Source of the DNA: Methylosinus sp. Sm6
Lineage (GTDB): Bacteria; Pseudomonadota; Alphaproteobacteria; Rhizobiales; Beijerinckiaceae
Assembly: GCF_019802345.1 (NCBI RefSeq)
Contig: NZ_JAINDZ010000007.1
Location: 98,357-162,356, forward strand
Length of the DNA stretch: 64,000 nt
Direction of reading: 5' to 3'
Position numbers and translations under genes: made by a program
The notes under the pieces: generated by a model
Database searches by the model: none
What the model was told of the DNA's origin: nothing
Seen by the model: the letters and a program-made list of their open reading frames with translations, nothing else
Part shown: positions 63,070 to 64,000 of the stretch, in pieces
How positions within the stretch are numbered: the first letter of the stretch is position 1
Layout of the letters: every line of letters begins with the position of its first letter

Positions 63070-63084
63070 AATAAGGCGCCGAAT

Positions 63085-63858
63085 TTATTTTCCTGAGGGT
63101 CGTCTGGCGGCGACGACCCTCGTGAATCCGAGCGTCCGCCCCGCATCGAGCCGTAGCATTTCGCTCTCTTTGGTCAGATCGAAGCCAGCACCAACTTCGG
63201 CGCAGACCTCGTTCCATTCGAGCCAGTGTCGCCAACCGTCGGGGAGCAGGTCGGCCAGTTCCACTTCGACGAGCCCGGTCTTCTCCCAGTGCCGCCGCCA
63301 CCACGCCGGGCTGTGAAAGCTGCAAAACTCCCACTCCCAATAGGGGCGCAGCATCTCAGGTGGTCCGTCCGGCAGCTCTTCCGTTACGCCCGGCGAGACG
63401 AAGCAGAGGCGGCCGCCTGGACGCAGGAACTTCGCGACATACCCAAGGAAGAGATCGTCCGCGCCGAAGTAATGGTAGGCGTCGAAACTGACGATGACGT
63501 CGAAATAGTCGTGCGCGAAGGGGAGCGCATGCGCCTCGGCTTGGATCGGAAAAACCCGGTCCGCGACCCCGGCCGCCTCGATTCGCGGCCAGTTATCGGA
63601 AGGCTTGATCCATAGATCGGCAGCCCAGACCGCAACGCCGAATTCCTTCGCCAGAAAGATCGAACTCGCCGCCTTGCCGCAGCCCATGTCCAGAACGCGC
63701 ATGCCGGGCCGCAAGGGGACCGCTTGGCTCGTCCACTCCGCGAGCCAAAGCACATTTGGGCCCATCCACGATTCGAATTGCCATGCGGCGTCATAGTTCG
63801 CCGAGCGCGGGAACGCCGGTTTCACCAGGCGCGCACGCAGATCATTTGAAATGTTCAA
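63085..63858 (-). CDS. Class I SAM-dependent methyltransferase
   Basis: A 257-residue methyltransferase-fold protein. SAM motif I is VLDMGCGKAASS; the post-I acidic residue is in VWAADLWI; motif IV region VIVSFDAYHYFG; motif VI LRPGGRLCFVSPG. The C-terminal half is rich in Trp and acidic residues (WEWEFCSFHSPAWWRRHW). The start is a TTG at 63858 because GGAG lies 8 bases before it; a TTG at 63876 is the longer option. The substrate is unknown. Confidence 0.82.
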   Translation of the reverse strand: MNISNDLRARLVKPAFPRSANYDAAWQFESWMGPNVLWLAEWTSQAVPLRPGMRVLDMGCGKAASSIFLAKEFGVAVWAADLWIKPSDNWPRIEAAGVADRVFPIQAEAHALPFAHDYFDVIVSFDAYHYFGADDLFLGYVAKFLRPGGRLCFVSPGVTEELPDGPPEMLRPYWEWEFCSFHSPAWWRRHWEKTGLVEVELADLLPDGWRHWLEWNEVCAEVGAGFDLTKESEMLRLDAGRTLGFTRVVAARRPSGK

Positions 63859-63876
63859 CGCAATTCTCCAGCTCAA

Positions 63877-64000
63877 GCGACCGCGCCGCCAGAGTCCGCA
63901 TCATGGGACTACGGATGTGGCGTGATCGTGTCCCAGAGCGTGGTGTAGCTGGATCGAGGCGGACACTGGGATTTCCGGCTTTGGCCGGCAGGATCAGGCG
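63877..64000. other. Right edge of window, unresolved; possible insertion-sequence end
   Basis: The last 124 bases contain no complete frame. CTCTGGGACACGATC and TACACCAC (read leftward) recall terminal regions of IS256-like elements, but the window ends before any transposase frame can be seen. Treat as unresolved. Confidence 0.25.

Noticed and set aside
63877..64000. Insertion sequence at the right edge
   Set aside because: Only a faint likeness to IS256-type ends; no transposase frame or inverted repeat is inside the window.

Overview
The window looks like chromosome of a serine-cycle methylotroph of the order Hyphomicrobiales (Rhizobiales). A type II methanotroph of the Methylosinus/Methylocystis kind is the best guess. 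The evidence is high GC, dispersed rhizobial-type palindromic repeats, and a nearly complete serine-cycle cluster at 13.4-27.3 kb: ftfL, sga, hprA, mtdA, fchA, mtkA, mtkB, ppc, mcl and gck. No methane or methanol dehydrogenase genes lie in the window, so methanotrophy is inferred and not shown.

Left part (0-12.7 kb). Fatty-acid synthesis genes fabD, fabG, acpP and fabF run leftward, but the fabD-fabG junction is split by an oppositely oriented outer-membrane beta-barrel gene with Asn/Trp-rich loops. Next comes a leftward three-gene operon of circularly permuted ATP-grasp, alpha-E and transglutaminase-like proteins, in which the transglutaminase lacks its nucleophilic cysteine. An APC permease, lgt, a MidA-type methyltransferase and pgeF follow, tightly packed. 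msrB is divergent from the permease.

Serine cycle (12.7-27.3 kb). ftfL has a 5' leader with two mutually exclusive hairpins. An intrinsic terminator lies between sga and hprA, a long inverted repeat lies before mtdA, and a double hairpin lies before ppc. mcl and gck are separated by a nest of two-hairpin repeats around a DUF559 gene. Together these genes carry formate-derived C1 units through tetrahydrofolate into serine, then through glycerate and PEP to malyl-CoA, regenerating glyoxylate.

Middle (27.3-47.6 kb). A zinc-uptake operon sits behind a Zur-like box: a 56-aa membrane peptide, ATPase, permease and binding protein, followed by a His-rich COG0523 GTPase. Housekeeping genes follow: an acyltransferase-family membrane protein, a FAH-family enzyme, ispG, tRNA-Ser(GGA), msrA, mepA and an L,D-transpeptidase. 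A LysR regulator is divergent from a YegD-like Hsp70, with two matched operators between them. After these come an orphan binding protein, a membrane glycosyltransferase, a small ribbon-helix-helix protein, DUF1345, ispA, a uracil-DNA glycosylase-family gene and an orphan histidine kinase.

Right part (47.6-64 kb). The most unusual locus holds two very large modular glycosyltransferases (995 and 1557 aa) and a 154-aa protein that share a small GWA(Y/H) domain. An O-antigen-ligase/polymerase-like membrane protein is nearby. The window ends with queG, gst, an SsuABC/TauABC-like transporter and a methyltransferase. Two observations stand out for follow-up: this glycosyltransferase locus, and the compensatory base changes in the 25-26 kb repeats.
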